From Streptosporangium amethystogenes (GTDB taxonomy: Bacteria; Actinomycetota; Actinomycetes; Streptosporangiales; Streptosporangiaceae): a stretch of 64,000 nt of DNA. The translations under genes were made by a program, and so were the position numbers. Under the pieces are notes generated by a model. It saw only the letters and a program-made list of their open reading frames with translations. It made no database searches and had not been told where the DNA came from. The stretch spans positions 229,764 to 293,763 of the forward strand of contig NZ_JOEQ01000007.1 in assembly GCF_000721075.1 (NCBI RefSeq). Reading direction: 5' to 3'. Below, one piece after another: positions 42,768 to 52,022 of the stretch; position 1 is the first letter of the stretch; each line of letters starts with the position of its first letter.

Positions 42768-43038
42768 TTCCCTCCCCGGGGACCCTCATGAGGCCACCCA
42801 CCCCAGAAAGCACCCTGGGGACATGCCCCATGCCTCCCCTTGGGGGACTCCCCCGTGAGGCCACCCACCCCAGAAAGCACCCCGGGGACGTGCCCCGTGC
42901 CTCCCCTTGGGGACTCCCCGTGAGGCCGCGCCGGCGACTGGACTGAGGAGAGGAAGGTTGCGAGGAACGAGCGACCTTCCTCGACGAGGGAAGGAGCCGG
43001 GTAAGAGCGGCCGAACCGTGACGCGTTAGCGTCGCCAG
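42768..43038 (+). repeat. intergenic modular repeat, copy E, with tandem 65-67-bp units
   Basis: It fills the 354-base gap between the desaturase and TetR genes. Two tandem units start at 42788 and 42855, each (A/G)TGAGGCCACCCACCCC... and ending in the TTGGGG(G)ACTCCCC hairpin. They lead into a standard copy with the box at 42920, a perfect 9-bp central stem GAGGAAGGT (42950-42958)/ACCTTCCTC (42974-42982) around GCGAGGAACGAGC, then GACGAGGGAAGGAGCCGG and a terminal hairpin ending GCGTTAGCGTCGC. The stem sequence differs from all other copies yet pairs fully. Confidence 0.85.
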
Positions 43039-43081
43039 TAACACGTCGCGATCAACACCCCGGAGCAGCATTATTAGTACC

Positions 43082-44149
43082 GTGAGCGAACCCCGACGGC
43101 GGATGTCAGGTAAGGAACGCCGGGAACAGCTGATCCAGATCAGCAGGACCCTGTTCGCGGAGAAAGGGTTCGACGGCACATCGGTCGAGGAGATCGCGGC
43201 GACCGCCAACGTCTCCAAGCCTGTGGTCTACGAGCACTTCGGCGGCAAGGAGGGCGTGTACGCGGTCGTCATCGACCGGGAGATGCAGAAGCTGTTGATC
43301 ATGGTTACCGAGGCCCTGTCCGCCTCACACTCGCTGATCAAGCTGGAGCGGGCGGCCCTGGCCCTGCTGGCCTACGTGGAGGAGAACAGCGAGGGTTTCC
43401 GCATCCTCGTTCGCGACTCGCACGCCGCCTCGGGGACCGGCACGTTCGCCAGCCTGATCAACGACATCGCCAGCCAGGTCGAGGACGTCATGGTCGACGA
43501 GTTCGTCGAACGAGGCTATGACCCGAAGCTGGCCCCCATGTACGCCCAGATGCTGGTCGGCATGGTCGCGCTGACCGGCCAGTGGTGGCTGGACGTGCGC
43601 AGACCGTCGCGCGAGGAGGTCGCCGCCCATCTGGTCAACCTGGCCTGGAACGGTCTGACCGGGCTGGACCCGAGTCCTCGGCTCACCGCCTCCTCTCGTG
43701 GCCTGGGGCAGCGGCTGACCCAGGCGCACCAGCGCCCGGTCGACGCCGGCCACCATCCACCGGGATCGCGCCCGCAACCCCGCCCCGCCGAGCCGTCACC
43801 ACACCCGGTGGCATCGCGACCGCCCGCGCCCCAGCCGCCCGCGCCCCCGACCGACAAGGAGCTCCGGGAGCTGGAGAAGGCACGCGAGCGGGCGCAGAAG
43901 GAACAGGAGAAGCTGCGCGAGCGCGAACAACGCGAGGCCGAGAAGCTGGCCAAGGAGCAGGAGAAGGCACGGCTCCGCGAGGAGAAGGCCCGCGAGCGGG
44001 AGCAGCGGGAGCAGGAGCGGGCCCGCGAGCGGGAGCTGAAGGAGCTGGAGAAGGCGATGCTCCGTGAGGCCAAGGCCGCCGAGCGCGAGGCCGTCAAGCG
44101 AGCGAAAGTCGTTGATGAAGAGCAGGAAAAGCTTGAGCCAAGTGAGTAA
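43082..44149 (+). CDS. TetR/AcrR regulator with a long charged C-terminal helix
   Basis: Protein of 355 aa. Residues ~10-65 are a TetR helix-turn-helix (RRMSGKERREQLIQISRTLF, GTSVEEIAATANVSKPVVYEHFGGKEGVY), followed by a helical ligand domain to ~residue 205. A Pro-rich linker (~215-255) then leads to ~100 residues made almost only of E, K, R, A, L and Q (ELEKARERAQKEQEK, LREREQREAEKLAKEQ), a pattern of single alpha-helices or coiled coils. Ordinary TetR proteins end near 200 aa. The start is GTG 43082. Repeat copy E lies directly upstream. It may control the adjacent desaturase. Confidence 0.87.
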   Translation: MSEPRRRMSGKERREQLIQISRTLFAEKGFDGTSVEEIAATANVSKPVVYEHFGGKEGVYAVVIDREMQKLLIMVTEALSASHSLIKLERAALALLAYVEENSEGFRILVRDSHAASGTGTFASLINDIASQVEDVMVDEFVERGYDPKLAPMYAQMLVGMVALTGQWWLDVRRPSREEVAAHLVNLAWNGLTGLDPSPRLTASSRGLGQRLTQAHQRPVDAGHHPPGSRPQPRPAEPSPHPVASRPPAPQPPAPPTDKELRELEKARERAQKEQEKLREREQREAEKLAKEQEKARLREEKAREREQREQERARERELKELEKAMLREAKAAEREAVKRAKVVDEEQEKLEPSE

Positions 44150-44211
44150 ACAACAACGCCCGTTGAGCCGAAATTAACGTTCCGTTCAACAAAAGCGGGC
44201 ATTCTGGTCAT

Positions 44212-46275
44212 ATGTCCGCTGAACTTGCTCGCTCCACCCCCGACGGACTTCCTCCCCCGCAAGAGCGCTTCCTCAACCGGGAGGAGAGCTGGCTCCAGTT
44301 CAACCAACGGGTTCTGGAGATGGCGGAGGATCCGTCCCTGCCGCTGCTGGAGAGAGTACGGTTCCTTGCCATCTTCGCCAGCAACCTGGACGAGTTCTTC
44401 CGGGTACGGGTGGCCGGGCTGAAACGGCGGATGGCCACCGGCCTCCTGCTTCGCACGAAGAGCGGGCTGAAGCCCCGTGAGGAACTGTCCAGGATCGCGG
44501 CGATCGCCAACGACCTCGCGCTGCGGCAGTCGGCCTGCTTCTACGAGCGGATCCGCCCGCAGCTGAGTGCCGAGGGCATCGAAATCGTGCGCTGGGACGA
44601 CCTCGGCCGCGACGAGCGCACCGAGATGCGCAGGCTCTTCAGGGAGCGGATCAGGCCGGTGCTGACGCCGCTGGCCGTCGACCCGGCCCACCCCTTCCCG
44701 TACATCTCGGGACTCTCACTGAACCTGGCCGTCACCGTCCGCAACCCCTCGACCGGCAACACGGTCTTCGCCCGGGTCAAGGTGCCCAGCCGGCTTCCCC
44801 GCTTCGTCACGGCGTCCATGAATCGTTTCGTCCCGCTGGAAGATGTTATCGCCGCTCACCTGGGGCAGCTTTTCAAAGGTATGGAGATCGTCGAACACCA
44901 CGCCTTCCGGGTGACCCGTAACGAGGACCTGGACGTCGACGAGGACGTCACCGAGAACCTCATGCAGGCCCTGGAGCGCGAGCTTCTCAAGCGCCGCTTC
45001 GGCCCTCCGGTCCGGCTGGAGGTCGAGGACACCATCACGCCCGAGGTGCTCGACCTGCTGGTGGACGAGCTGGGAGTGGCCGAGTACGAGATCTGCCGAC
45101 TTCCGGGGCCACTGGACCTGACCGGGCTGCACGCGATCGCCGACCTCGACCGGGCCGAGCTGACCTTCCGCCCGTTCGTGCCCGCGGAGGTCGTGCACGC
45201 CGAGGACGATATCTTCGCGGTGCTGCGCGAGCGGGACGTGCTGCTGCACCACCCGTACGACTCGTTCGCCACGAGCGTGCAGCGGTTCATCGAGCAGGCC
45301 GCCGCCGACCCGAACGTGCTGGCCATCAAGCAGACGCTCTACCGCACCAGCGGCGACTCACCGATCGTGGACGCGCTGATCGACGCCGCCGAGGCGGGCA
45401 AGCAGGTGGTCGTGGTCGTGGAGATCAAGGCCAGGTTCGACGAGCACGCCAACATCACCTGGGCGCGCAAGCTGGAACGGGCCGGATGCCACGTGGTCTA
45501 CGGCGTGGTGGGCCTGAAGACCCACTGCAAGCTGGCCCTGGTGGTGCGGCAGGAACCCTCGGGCGAGCTGCGCAGTTACTGCCACATCGGCACGGGCAAC
45601 TACAACCCCAAGACCGCCAGGTTGTACGAGGATCTGGGACTGCTCACCGCCGACCGGCTGGTCGGCGAGGATGTCACGGACCTGTTCATCCACCTGACCG
45701 GCTACTCCAAACACTCGGCCTACCGGCGGCTGCTGGTCGCCCCGCACTCCCTGCGCGGCGGGCTGCTGGCCAGGATCGAGCGGGAGATCGCCCATCAGGA
45801 GGCGGGCCGCCCCGCCGGCATCAGGATGAAGACGAACTCCCTGGTCGACGAGCCCATCATCGACGCCCTCTACCGGGCGTCGCAGGCCGGCGTACCGGTG
45901 GATCTGTGGGTGCGGGGGGTCTGCACGCTCCGCCCCGGCATACCGGGGCTGTCGGAGAACATCCGGGTCAGGAGCGTGCTGGGCCGTTTCCTGGAACACT
46001 CGCGGATCTACGAGTTCGGCCACGGCCGGCGCCCGGAGATCTGGATCGGCAGCGGCGACCTGATGCGCCGCAACATCGAGCGCCGGGTGGAGGTGCTGGT
46101 CAAGGTCGCCAGCCAGCAGCAGCGGAACTATCTCAGCGGCCTGCTGGACCAGGCCATGTCCGACGACACCCTGACCTGGTGGCTCAACCCGGACGGGACC
46201 TGGGTCCGGCATCCCGGCAATGACCTGCAGACCTATCTGCTCGGCACCCGCAGGTGGAAGGCCGTCGATGGCTGA
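44212..46275 (+). CDS. ppk1: polyphosphate kinase 1
   Basis: Protein of 687 aa, full length, which polymerises the gamma phosphate of ATP into polyphosphate. It shows [18 protein letters not shown] at the N-terminus, the H-domain, and the two PLD-like catalytic domains with [31 protein letters not shown] (the autophosphorylated His lies in this HCK motif) and [15 protein letters not shown]. The ATG at 44212 is used. Its stop overlaps the MutT1-like gene start by 8 bases, an arrangement common in actinobacteria. The leader contains GTTCCGTTCAAC, which only weakly resembles a PHO box. Confidence 0.97.
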   Translation: MSAELARSTPDGLPPPQERFLNREESWLQFNQRVLEMAEDPSLPLLERVRFLAIFASNLDEFFRVRVAGLKRRMATGLLLRTKSGLKPREELSRIAAIANDLALRQSACFYERIRPQLSAEGIEIVRWDDLGRDERTEMRRLFRERIRPVLTPLAVDPAHPFPYISGLSLNLAVTVRNPSTGNTVFARVKVPSRLPRFVTASMNRFVPLEDVIAAHLGQLFKGMEIVEHHAFRVTRNEDLDVDEDVTENLMQALERELLKRRFGPPVRLEVEDTITPEVLDLLVDELGVAEYEICRLPGPLDLTGLHAIADLDRAELTFRPFVPAEVVHAEDDIFAVLRERDVLLHHPYDSFATSVQRFIEQAAADPNVLAIKQTLYRTSGDSPIVDALIDAAEAGKQVVVVVEIKARFDEHANITWARKLERAGCHVVYGVVGLKTHCKLALVVRQEPSGELRSYCHIGTGNYNPKTARLYEDLGLLTADRLVGEDVTDLFIHLTGYSKHSAYRRLLVAPHSLRGGLLARIEREIAHQEAGRPAGIRMKTNSLVDEPIIDALYRASQAGVPVDLWVRGVCTLRPGIPGLSENIRVRSVLGRFLEHSRIYEFGHGRRPEIWIGSGDLMRRNIERRVEVLVKVASQQQRNYLSGLLDQAMSDDTLTWWLNPDGTWVRHPGNDLQTYLLGTRRWKAVDG

Positions 46276-47146
46276 GCACGCCACCCGTCCGGACGGCATG
46301 ATCCGCGCGGCCGGGGCGGTCGTCTGGCGCGGTTCACCAGACGCGCCGGAGGTCGCCCTCGTCCATCGGCCCAGGTACGACGACTGGTCGTTCCCCAAGG
46401 GGAAGCTGAGGAACGGCGAGCACCCCATCGCCGGCGCGCTGCGCGAGGTGACCGAGGAGACGGGGATCACCGTGGAGCTCGGCCGGTCGCTGCCGCCGGG
46501 CCACTACACGAAGGGCGGCCGGCCCAAGCGCGTCGACTACTGGGTGGCCAGGATGCTCTCCGAGGAGCGCCGTACCGACACGCATGAGGTCGACGATGTG
46601 GTCTGGCTGCCCGTCGAGGAGGCCGCACGGCGCCTGACCTACGACTGGGACGCCGAACTGCTCCGCGCGCTCGGCACGGCATCGCTCGCGACCACCCCGC
46701 TCGTGCTGGTACGGCACGCTCTGGCGGGGAGCCGGCAGGACTGGAAGGGCGACGACGACGACCGGCCGCTCGACGAGAACGGCCTGAGGCAGGCCGAGGT
46801 GCTCGCGAGGGTGCTGGGCGCCTTCCGCCCCGCGGAGCTGGTCAGCTCCCCCAGCAGGCGGTGCGTGCAGACCCTGGAGCCGTACGCCGAACGGACCGGC
46901 CTGCCGGTCCGGCTCGAACCCGTCCTGTCGGAGACCCACTACGACTTCCAGGGCTCCCTCCGTCTGGTCCAGGAGGCCCTGGCCGCGAACCGGGCCACGG
47001 TGTTCTGCGGCCACGGCAAGATCCTGCCCGAGCTGATCTCCGAAGTCGGCGGCCGGTCCGGCGACGCGCAACCGGCCAAGGGCGCGTTCACGGTGCTGCA
47101 CCACAACGGCGGCCGTGTCGTGGCCGTGGACCGTTACACCGTCTGA
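46268..47146 (+). CDS. Nudix hydrolase fused to histidine phosphatase (MutT1-like)
   Basis: Protein of 292 aa. The N-terminal Nudix domain has the box [23 protein letters not shown] (GX5EX7REUXEEXGU). The C-terminal histidine phosphatase domain has [17 protein letters not shown] (catalytic RH) and later FCGHGKI. Mycobacterial MutT1 has this same two-domain plan and hydrolyses diadenosine polyphosphates, 8-oxo-dGTP and related nucleotides. The ATG at 46268 overlaps ppk1, implying coupled expression. It may return polyphosphate-linked nucleotides or clear damaged ones. Confidence 0.93.
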   Translation: MAEHATRPDGMIRAAGAVVWRGSPDAPEVALVHRPRYDDWSFPKGKLRNGEHPIAGALREVTEETGITVELGRSLPPGHYTKGGRPKRVDYWVARMLSEERRTDTHEVDDVVWLPVEEAARRLTYDWDAELLRALGTASLATTPLVLVRHALAGSRQDWKGDDDDRPLDENGLRQAEVLARVLGAFRPAELVSSPSRRCVQTLEPYAERTGLPVRLEPVLSETHYDFQGSLRLVQEALAANRATVFCGHGKILPELISEVGGRSGDAQPAKGAFTVLHHNGGRVVAVDRYTV

Positions 47147-47199
47147 CGCGAGCTCCAGGGTCCCTCGCCGGTCCCGGGCGCGTGGCGGCCGAGAGGACG

Positions 47200-48678
47200 T
47201 CAGAGAAGCTTCGCGACGGCGTCCTCGGTGTCGGCCCAGAGCCGGGGGAACTCCTCGGCGGCGCGCTCGGCCTCGACCCGCTCCACACCGGTCAGCACGC
47301 CGTAGGTGTAGGTGTCCTCCCCCGCCAGACGGGCGTTCGCGGCCTCGGCGACCAACCGTTCCTGCGCGGCGACGCCGTCCATGTGGGTGCCCAGCGCCTC
47401 CTGTATCGTCTCCGCCCGCTTGGCCAGCTTCTTCATACCGAGCACCTCAGCGGTGTAACGGGCCCGCTTGGCCGCCTTGCGCACTTCGTGCATGGCGGAC
47501 TCGCGCTCGGCGGGGTTCTCGATGGACAGCGCGGTGTCGTAGGCCCTGGCGACCCGGCGCCAGCTCTTGGCCGCGACGGCCTTCAGGGTCTCCGCGGGCC
47601 TGCCGGCGGCCTTGGTGAGCACGGGGGTGGCGATCAGGTCGTCGAGGGCGTCGAGCAGGGCGAAGTAGCGCTCCCCGCCGAGGGCGTCCCTGATCCGGTC
47701 GAGGGCCTCGTGCTCGTCGTCCAGCAGGTCGGAGCTGAGGCGAGCCCTGGCCGGACCCACGATCAGCACGCTGTCCAGGCTGTCGAGCCTGCTCGCGAAC
47801 CGCTCGCGGATGACCTCCAGGTCGCGTGCCTCGCCGAGGACCGCGCCGAGCCACTTGAGCTCGTCCTGGACACTCCCGGTGCCCCCGACGACCGTCCTGA
47901 ACGACTTCATCGCGCTGCGCAGCCGCCGGGTGGCGACGCGCATCTGGTGCACGGCGTCCTCCTCGGCCCTACGGACCCGGGGGTCCTGCATGAGCAACGC
48001 GCCGACCTGAGCGGTGAGATAACCGACGACGACCTCACCCGCGGAACCCGTGGCTGTCCTGGCAGGCGGCTGCCGGTGAACCGCTCCGGCGCCGTCGAGC
48101 AGGCGCGCGAGCTTGCTCGCCGATTCGGCGGGGCCGGCGCCGGCCTTGCGCAGCCGCTTTCCGACCTTCCTCAGCAGCTTCTCGTCGCCCTGGAGGATCT
48201 CCGCCTCGACCTCGTGCCAGCATTCGACGTGGGGCTCGTCGCCGAGCACCGTGCCCTTGACCCGGTCGTCGGCGATCTCGACCAGCCTCACCCCGGCGCC
48301 GTTGACCAGCGTGGTGACGGCACGGCGGGTGTCCAGCTCGGCGACGGGCGCCAGCGGGGCGCCCCGGGTGTAGGCGAGCACCAGATCCGCCAGCTCGGCA
48401 GGAACGATCTTGATACTCCGGGTCAGCGGGTGGGTGATCTCCTGCCGTACGCCCTTGGCCTTGGGAAGCTTGAGGTGCCAGCCGGGATCGGTGCCGCCCC
48501 TGCGCCTTCTCAGGGTGATCCCCCGCGCGGCGAGCCGCAGATCGGGCGTGTCGAAGTAGAGGGCGACCAGCCGATGGGTCTTCGGGCCCACGACCTCCCC
48601 GACGCCCGGAAGTCCGGTGAGGTCCGGCAGCCGGTAATCCTCCGGCACGTCGAACTTATCCTCGATCTCTATTGCCAC
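47200..48678 (-). CDS. CYTH and CHAD domain protein
   Basis: Protein of 492 aa. The N-terminal CYTH domain starts with the EIEDKF signature and includes ALYFDTPDLRLAARGITLRRRRGG and WHLKLPKAKGVRQEI. The C-terminal CHAD domain consists of helices with conserved His/Lys/Arg: VHQMRVATRRLRSAMKSF and MHEVRKAAKRARYTAEVLG. CHAD domains bind polyphosphate and CYTH domains include tripolyphosphatases, so the protein probably binds or cleaves polyphosphate. It is convergent with the ppk1-mutT1 pair, supporting a shared function. The GTG start follows AGGTGATG. Confidence 0.94.
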   Translation of the reverse strand: MAIEIEDKFDVPEDYRLPDLTGLPGVGEVVGPKTHRLVALYFDTPDLRLAARGITLRRRRGGTDPGWHLKLPKAKGVRQEITHPLTRSIKIVPAELADLVLAYTRGAPLAPVAELDTRRAVTTLVNGAGVRLVEIADDRVKGTVLGDEPHVECWHEVEAEILQGDEKLLRKVGKRLRKAGAGPAESASKLARLLDGAGAVHRQPPARTATGSAGEVVVGYLTAQVGALLMQDPRVRRAEEDAVHQMRVATRRLRSAMKSFRTVVGGTGSVQDELKWLGAVLGEARDLEVIRERFASRLDSLDSVLIVGPARARLSSDLLDDEHEALDRIRDALGGERYFALLDALDDLIATPVLTKAAGRPAETLKAVAAKSWRRVARAYDTALSIENPAERESAMHEVRKAAKRARYTAEVLGMKKLAKRAETIQEALGTHMDGVAAQERLVAEAANARLAGEDTYTYGVLTGVERVEAERAAEEFPRLWADTEDAVAKLL

Positions 48679-48785
48679 AGGTCATCACCTAATTTACCCA
48701 TATATCCATTCATGCCCGGCTGGTTGGCCGGAAACCCGCTCCTGAGCTCGCCGGCCCCCTGGGCGGGCAGCGGCGCGTCACCCGG

Positions 48786-49550
48786 TCACCTCCCGGCGAC
48801 CACGAAGATCCTGCGGAAGGGAAAGACCGTGCCGTGCGGCCCGCGGGGGTAGGCCTCGCGGAGCAGGGCGGCGCAGTCGGCGAGGAAGCCGGTGGCCTCG
48901 GCGGGGTCCAGCCGGTCGAGCATGGGGCGCAGGGCGGTACCGGTGATCCAGGAGAGCACGGCGTCGTCGCCGGGGAGCACGTGCAGGTAGGTGGTCTCCC
49001 ACGCGTCCACCCGGCAGCCCGGTCGAGCGAGCAGGTCGTGATAGCCGGCCGGGTCGTCGACCGGGGAGGGGCGGGCCAGGTCGCCCAGCCGGTCGCGCCA
49101 CCTCGTCCGGCAGAGTTCGCGGACCAGGGCGTGACTGGGGGCGTCGAAGTTGCCGGGAACCTGGAAGGCGAGCCGGCCACCGGGGGCGAGGGCCTCCATC
49201 CAGCGCGGCAGCAACTCGCGGTGGTCGGGCACCCAGTGCAGGACGGCGTTGGACACGATCACGTCGACCGGCCGCTCCGGGCGCCAGCGCGTGACGTCCT
49301 CGACGGAGAAGGAGAGCGAACCGCCCGCCGGCGCCTTCTCGATCATGGCGGGTGAGGAGTCGAAGCCGTGGACCCGGGCGTCCGGCCAGCGCCTGGCGAG
49401 CTCGGCGGTGAGCCCGCCGGTGCCGCAACCCGCGTCGACCACGTAACCGGGGTTCGCTACGGTTATCCTGGAGACAAGATCGAAGAAGGGGCGCGAGCGC
49501 TCGTCGGCGTAGCGCCCGTACATTACGGGGTCCCAGGCATATCTTGACAT
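48786..49550 (-). CDS. trans-aconitate 2-methyltransferase-like protein
   Basis: Protein of 254 aa, a class I SAM methyltransferase: VVDAGCGTGGLTAELARRWP (motif I), VHGFDSSPAMI (motif II), FSVEDVTRWRP and VDVIVSNAVLHWVPDH (motif IV), then LAPGGRLAFQVPGNFDAPSH, a phrase typical of trans-aconitate methyltransferase Tam. The ATG at 49550 (MSRYAWDPVMYGRYADERSR) fits Tam starts. An operator palindrome (49542-49555) covers the start codon, so the divergent MarR protein probably represses it. The substrate in this organism is not certain. Confidence 0.87.
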   Translation of the reverse strand: MSRYAWDPVMYGRYADERSRPFFDLVSRITVANPGYVVDAGCGTGGLTAELARRWPDARVHGFDSSPAMIEKAPAGGSLSFSVEDVTRWRPERPVDVIVSNAVLHWVPDHRELLPRWMEALAPGGRLAFQVPGNFDAPSHALVRELCRTRWRDRLGDLARPSPVDDPAGYHDLLARPGCRVDAWETTYLHVLPGDDAVLSWITGTALRPMLDRLDPAEATGFLADCAALLREAYPRGPHGTVFPFRRIFVVAGR

Positions 49551-49590
49551 CAAGACAATTGATATCCGGCGAGATATCTCGATGTCAAGA
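49542..49590. promoter_or_regulatory. paired MarR-type operators in the tam-marR divergent region
   Basis: TCTTGACATCAAGA (49542-49555) is a perfect palindrome and TCTCGATGTCAAGA (49577-49590) is its near copy on the opposite strand, with centres 35 bases apart. The first covers the methyltransferase start codon. The second lies 16 bases before the marR ATG. The layout indicates repression of both genes by the MarR protein. Confidence 0.75.
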
Positions 49591-49606
49591 CAGATAGACT
49601 CCTGAC

Positions 49607-50158
49607 ATGACCCTGCACCACGCGGACCATGACTCCAGCCGTTCGGCCGGAGCGAAGGACGAGGTCGACCTGCTGGTCGCCGCCTGGAACCAGGAACGCC
49701 CGGACCTCGACGTGGAGCCGCTCCAGGTGCTCAGCCGGGTCTCCCGGCTGGCCCGACACCTCGACCGCGCCCGCCGGGCCGCCTTCGCCGAGCACGACCT
49801 GGAGACCTGGGAGTTCGACGTGCTCACCGCCCTGCGCCGGGCCGGGGAGCCGTACCAGATGAGCCCGGGAGCCCTGCTCCGCGCGACGCTGGTGACGTCG
49901 GGGACGATGACCAACCGGATCGACCGGCTGGCCGCGGCCGGGCTGGTCAGGCGGCGTCCCGACCCCGAGGACCGGCGCGGCGTCCTGGTCTCCCTGACCG
50001 ACGCCGGGCGGACCCGGGTGGACAACGCCTTCGCCGACCTGCTGCGCCGCGAACGCGAACTCCTGGCGAGCCTGCAGAAACGCGAACAGCAGGCCCTTTC
50101 GGACCTGCTGCGCACGCTACTCGTCCCTTTTGACGCGACCGACACCGGAGCGCACTGA
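49607..50158 (+). CDS. MarR family transcriptional regulator
   Basis: Protein of 183 aa with the MarR winged helix: LETWEFDVLTALRRAGEPYQMSP, ALLRATLVTSGTMTNRIDRLAAAGLVRR (recognition helix region) and RRPDPEDRRGVLVSLTDAGR (wing). Dimerisation helices lie at both ends. The N-terminus (~25 residues) is longer than usual. It is divergent from the tam-like gene, and palindromes TCTTGACATCAAGA and TCTCGATGTCAAGA in the gap are probable binding sites. The ligand is unknown. Confidence 0.93.
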   Translation: MTLHHADHDSSRSAGAKDEVDLLVAAWNQERPDLDVEPLQVLSRVSRLARHLDRARRAAFAEHDLETWEFDVLTALRRAGEPYQMSPGALLRATLVTSGTMTNRIDRLAAAGLVRRRPDPEDRRGVLVSLTDAGRTRVDNAFADLLRRERELLASLQKREQQALSDLLRTLLVPFDATDTGAH

Positions 50159-50210
50159 CCCTCCCATGCCCGAGGGCGACGGGATAAACCCGGCGCGGCC
50201 TCCGAGAGAC

Positions 50211-52022
50211 TCACTCCCCCAGGCGGTCGGCCAGCTCCAGCCACTCACCCTCGATCGAGTCCTTCTCCGCGAGGATCTCCTTCAGCTGCGCGTCGAGCGA
50301 GGCCAGCCGCTCGTAGTCGGCGGCGGCGTCGGCCATCGACTCGTGCAGTTTCGTCTCGCGGCCGCTCAGCTTGTCGAGCTGGCGTTCCAGGCGGGAGAGC
50401 TCCTTGCGGAGATCGCGCTCCTCACGCGCCGACAGACCGGCCGTCGTCTCCTTCACGATCATGGCCGAGGTGGCGGAGGCCGCGCCGGAGACCGCGCCGG
50501 ACGCCGCGCGCGCGGACAGCGCCGCCCCCGAGGCCCGCCGGGCCAGGTACTCGTCCACTCCGCCGGGGAGCATCGACAGCCTGTGGTCACCGAGCAGGGC
50601 GACGGTCCTGTCGGTGACCCGCTCCAGGAAGTACCGGTCATGACTGACCAGGATCAGCGTGCCCGGCCAGCCGTCGAGCAGGTCCTCCAGCTCGTTGAGC
50701 GTCTCGATGTCGAGGTCGTTGGTCGGCTCGTCGAGCAGCAGCACGTTGGGGTCGTCCATCAGCAGGCGGAGCAGCTGCAGGCGGCGCCGCTCGCCACCGG
50801 ACAGGTCACCGACGACCTTCCACTGCGCGTCCCCCTTGAAGCCGAGGCGCTCCAGCAGCTGGGAGGCGGTCCACTCCTTCTTGCCGACCTGGATGAACTT
50901 GCGGACCTCCTCGACGGTCTCCAGCACCCGGCGCTCAGGGTCGAGCTCGCCCAGCTCCTGCGACAGATGCGCCAGGCGGACCGTCTTGCCGCGTACCAGC
51001 CTGCCCGAGTCGGGGTGCACGGTACCGGCGAGCAGGCGGAGCAGCGAGGACTTGCCGGAGCCGTTCACCCCGATCAGGCCGATCCGGTCACCGGGGCCGA
51101 ACTGCCAGGTCGAGTGGTCGAGGACCAGCGGTCCCTGACCGGGGCCCCCGGCGTGCAGCGTGACGTCCTCAAGGTCGTAGACCGTGCGTCCCAGCCGGGC
51201 CGCGGCGAACTTGACCAGTTCGACGCTCTCCCTGGCCGGAGGCTCGTCGGCGATCAACGCCTGGGCGGCGTCGATGCGGAACTTGGGCTTGGAGGTGCGG
51301 GCGGGCGGCCCCCGGCGCAGCCAGGCGATCTCCTTGCGCATCAGGTTCTGGCGGCGGGCCTCGGAGGCGGCGGCCACCCGGGCGCGCTCGGCCTTGGCCA
51401 GCACGTACGCGGCGTACCCGCCCTCATAGCGCTCGACCGCGCCGTCGACGACCTCCCACGTCCTGGTGGAGACCGCGTCCAGGAACCACCGGTCGTGGGT
51501 GACGACCAGCAGTGCCGTCCTACGACCGGCCAGGTGCCTGGCGAGCCAGTCGATGGCCTCGATGTCGAGGTGGTTGGTGGGCTCGTCCAGAATGATCAGG
51601 TCGTGCTCGTCGATGAGCAGCTTGGCGAGGGCGGTGCGGCGCCGTTCACCTCCCGACAGGCTTCCGGCGAGCGCGGTCAGGTCGATGTCGCCGAGCAGGT
51701 TGGCGAGGATCTCACGGATGCCCGCGTCACCCGCCCACTCGTGCTCGGACCTGTCACCGAGGACGATGTCGCGCACCGGCCGCGCCGGGTCGAGGTCGTC
51801 GCCCTGCGACAGCACCCCTACCTGGAGCCCCCTGTTATGGGTGACCCGCCCGGCATTGGGCCTGAGGTCGCCGGCTATCACCGAGATGAGGGTGGTCTTG
51901 CCACCGCCGTTGCGGCCGACCACACCGATGCGGTCGCCCGCCTCGATGCCGAGTGAGACGTCGTTGAGCAGGGGCTTGGGACCGTAGGAGTGGGAGACCG
52001 ACTCAAGATTGACCAGATTCAT
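50211..52022 (-). CDS. ABC-F family ATPase (Uup-like)
   Basis: Protein of 603 aa with two ABC domains and no membrane segment. Walker A motifs are VVGRNGGGKTTLI and LIGVNGSGKSSLL. Signatures are LSGGERRRTALAKLL and LSGGERRRLQLLRLL. Walker B/switch regions are LIILDEPTNHLDIEAIDW and VLLLDEPTNDLDIETL. The linker between them is charged. The C-terminal ~70 residues form a coiled coil (EERDLRKELSRLERQLDKLS) like the Uup DNA/ribosome-binding tail. ABC-F proteins act on ribosomes at the E-site. Whether this one is a housekeeping Uup-type factor or confers antibiotic resistance is not decidable; its place next to ispE-ksgA favours housekeeping. Confidence 0.93.
   Translation of the reverse strand: MNLVNLESVSHSYGPKPLLNDVSLGIEAGDRIGVVGRNGGGKTTLISVIAGDLRPNAGRVTHNRGLQVGVLSQGDDLDPARPVRDIVLGDRSEHEWAGDAGIREILANLLGDIDLTALAGSLSGGERRRTALAKLLIDEHDLIILDEPTNHLDIEAIDWLARHLAGRRTALLVVTHDRWFLDAVSTRTWEVVDGAVERYEGGYAAYVLAKAERARVAAASEARRQNLMRKEIAWLRRGPPARTSKPKFRIDAAQALIADEPPARESVELVKFAAARLGRTVYDLEDVTLHAGGPGQGPLVLDHSTWQFGPGDRIGLIGVNGSGKSSLLRLLAGTVHPDSGRLVRGKTVRLAHLSQELGELDPERRVLETVEEVRKFIQVGKKEWTASQLLERLGFKGDAQWKVVGDLSGGERRRLQLLRLLMDDPNVLLLDEPTNDLDIETLNELEDLLDGWPGTLILVSHDRYFLERVTDRTVALLGDHRLSMLPGGVDEYLARRASGAALSARAASGAVSGAASATSAMIVKETTAGLSAREERDLRKELSRLERQLDKLSGRETKLHESMADAAADYERLASLDAQLKEILAEKDSIEGEWLELADRLGE

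Noticed and set aside
11550..43218. Recurring minus-strand peptide frames across the repeats (segments like RLLPSS and ARSSR)
   Set aside because: The same peptide-like string appears only because the five intergenic repeats are alike. There is no start, ribosome site or balanced composition, so they are not genes.
44150..44211. Possible PHO box before ppk1 (GTTCCGTTCAAC)
   Set aside because: Only a partial match to the GTTCA direct-repeat pattern of PhoP sites; not enough to report as a site.
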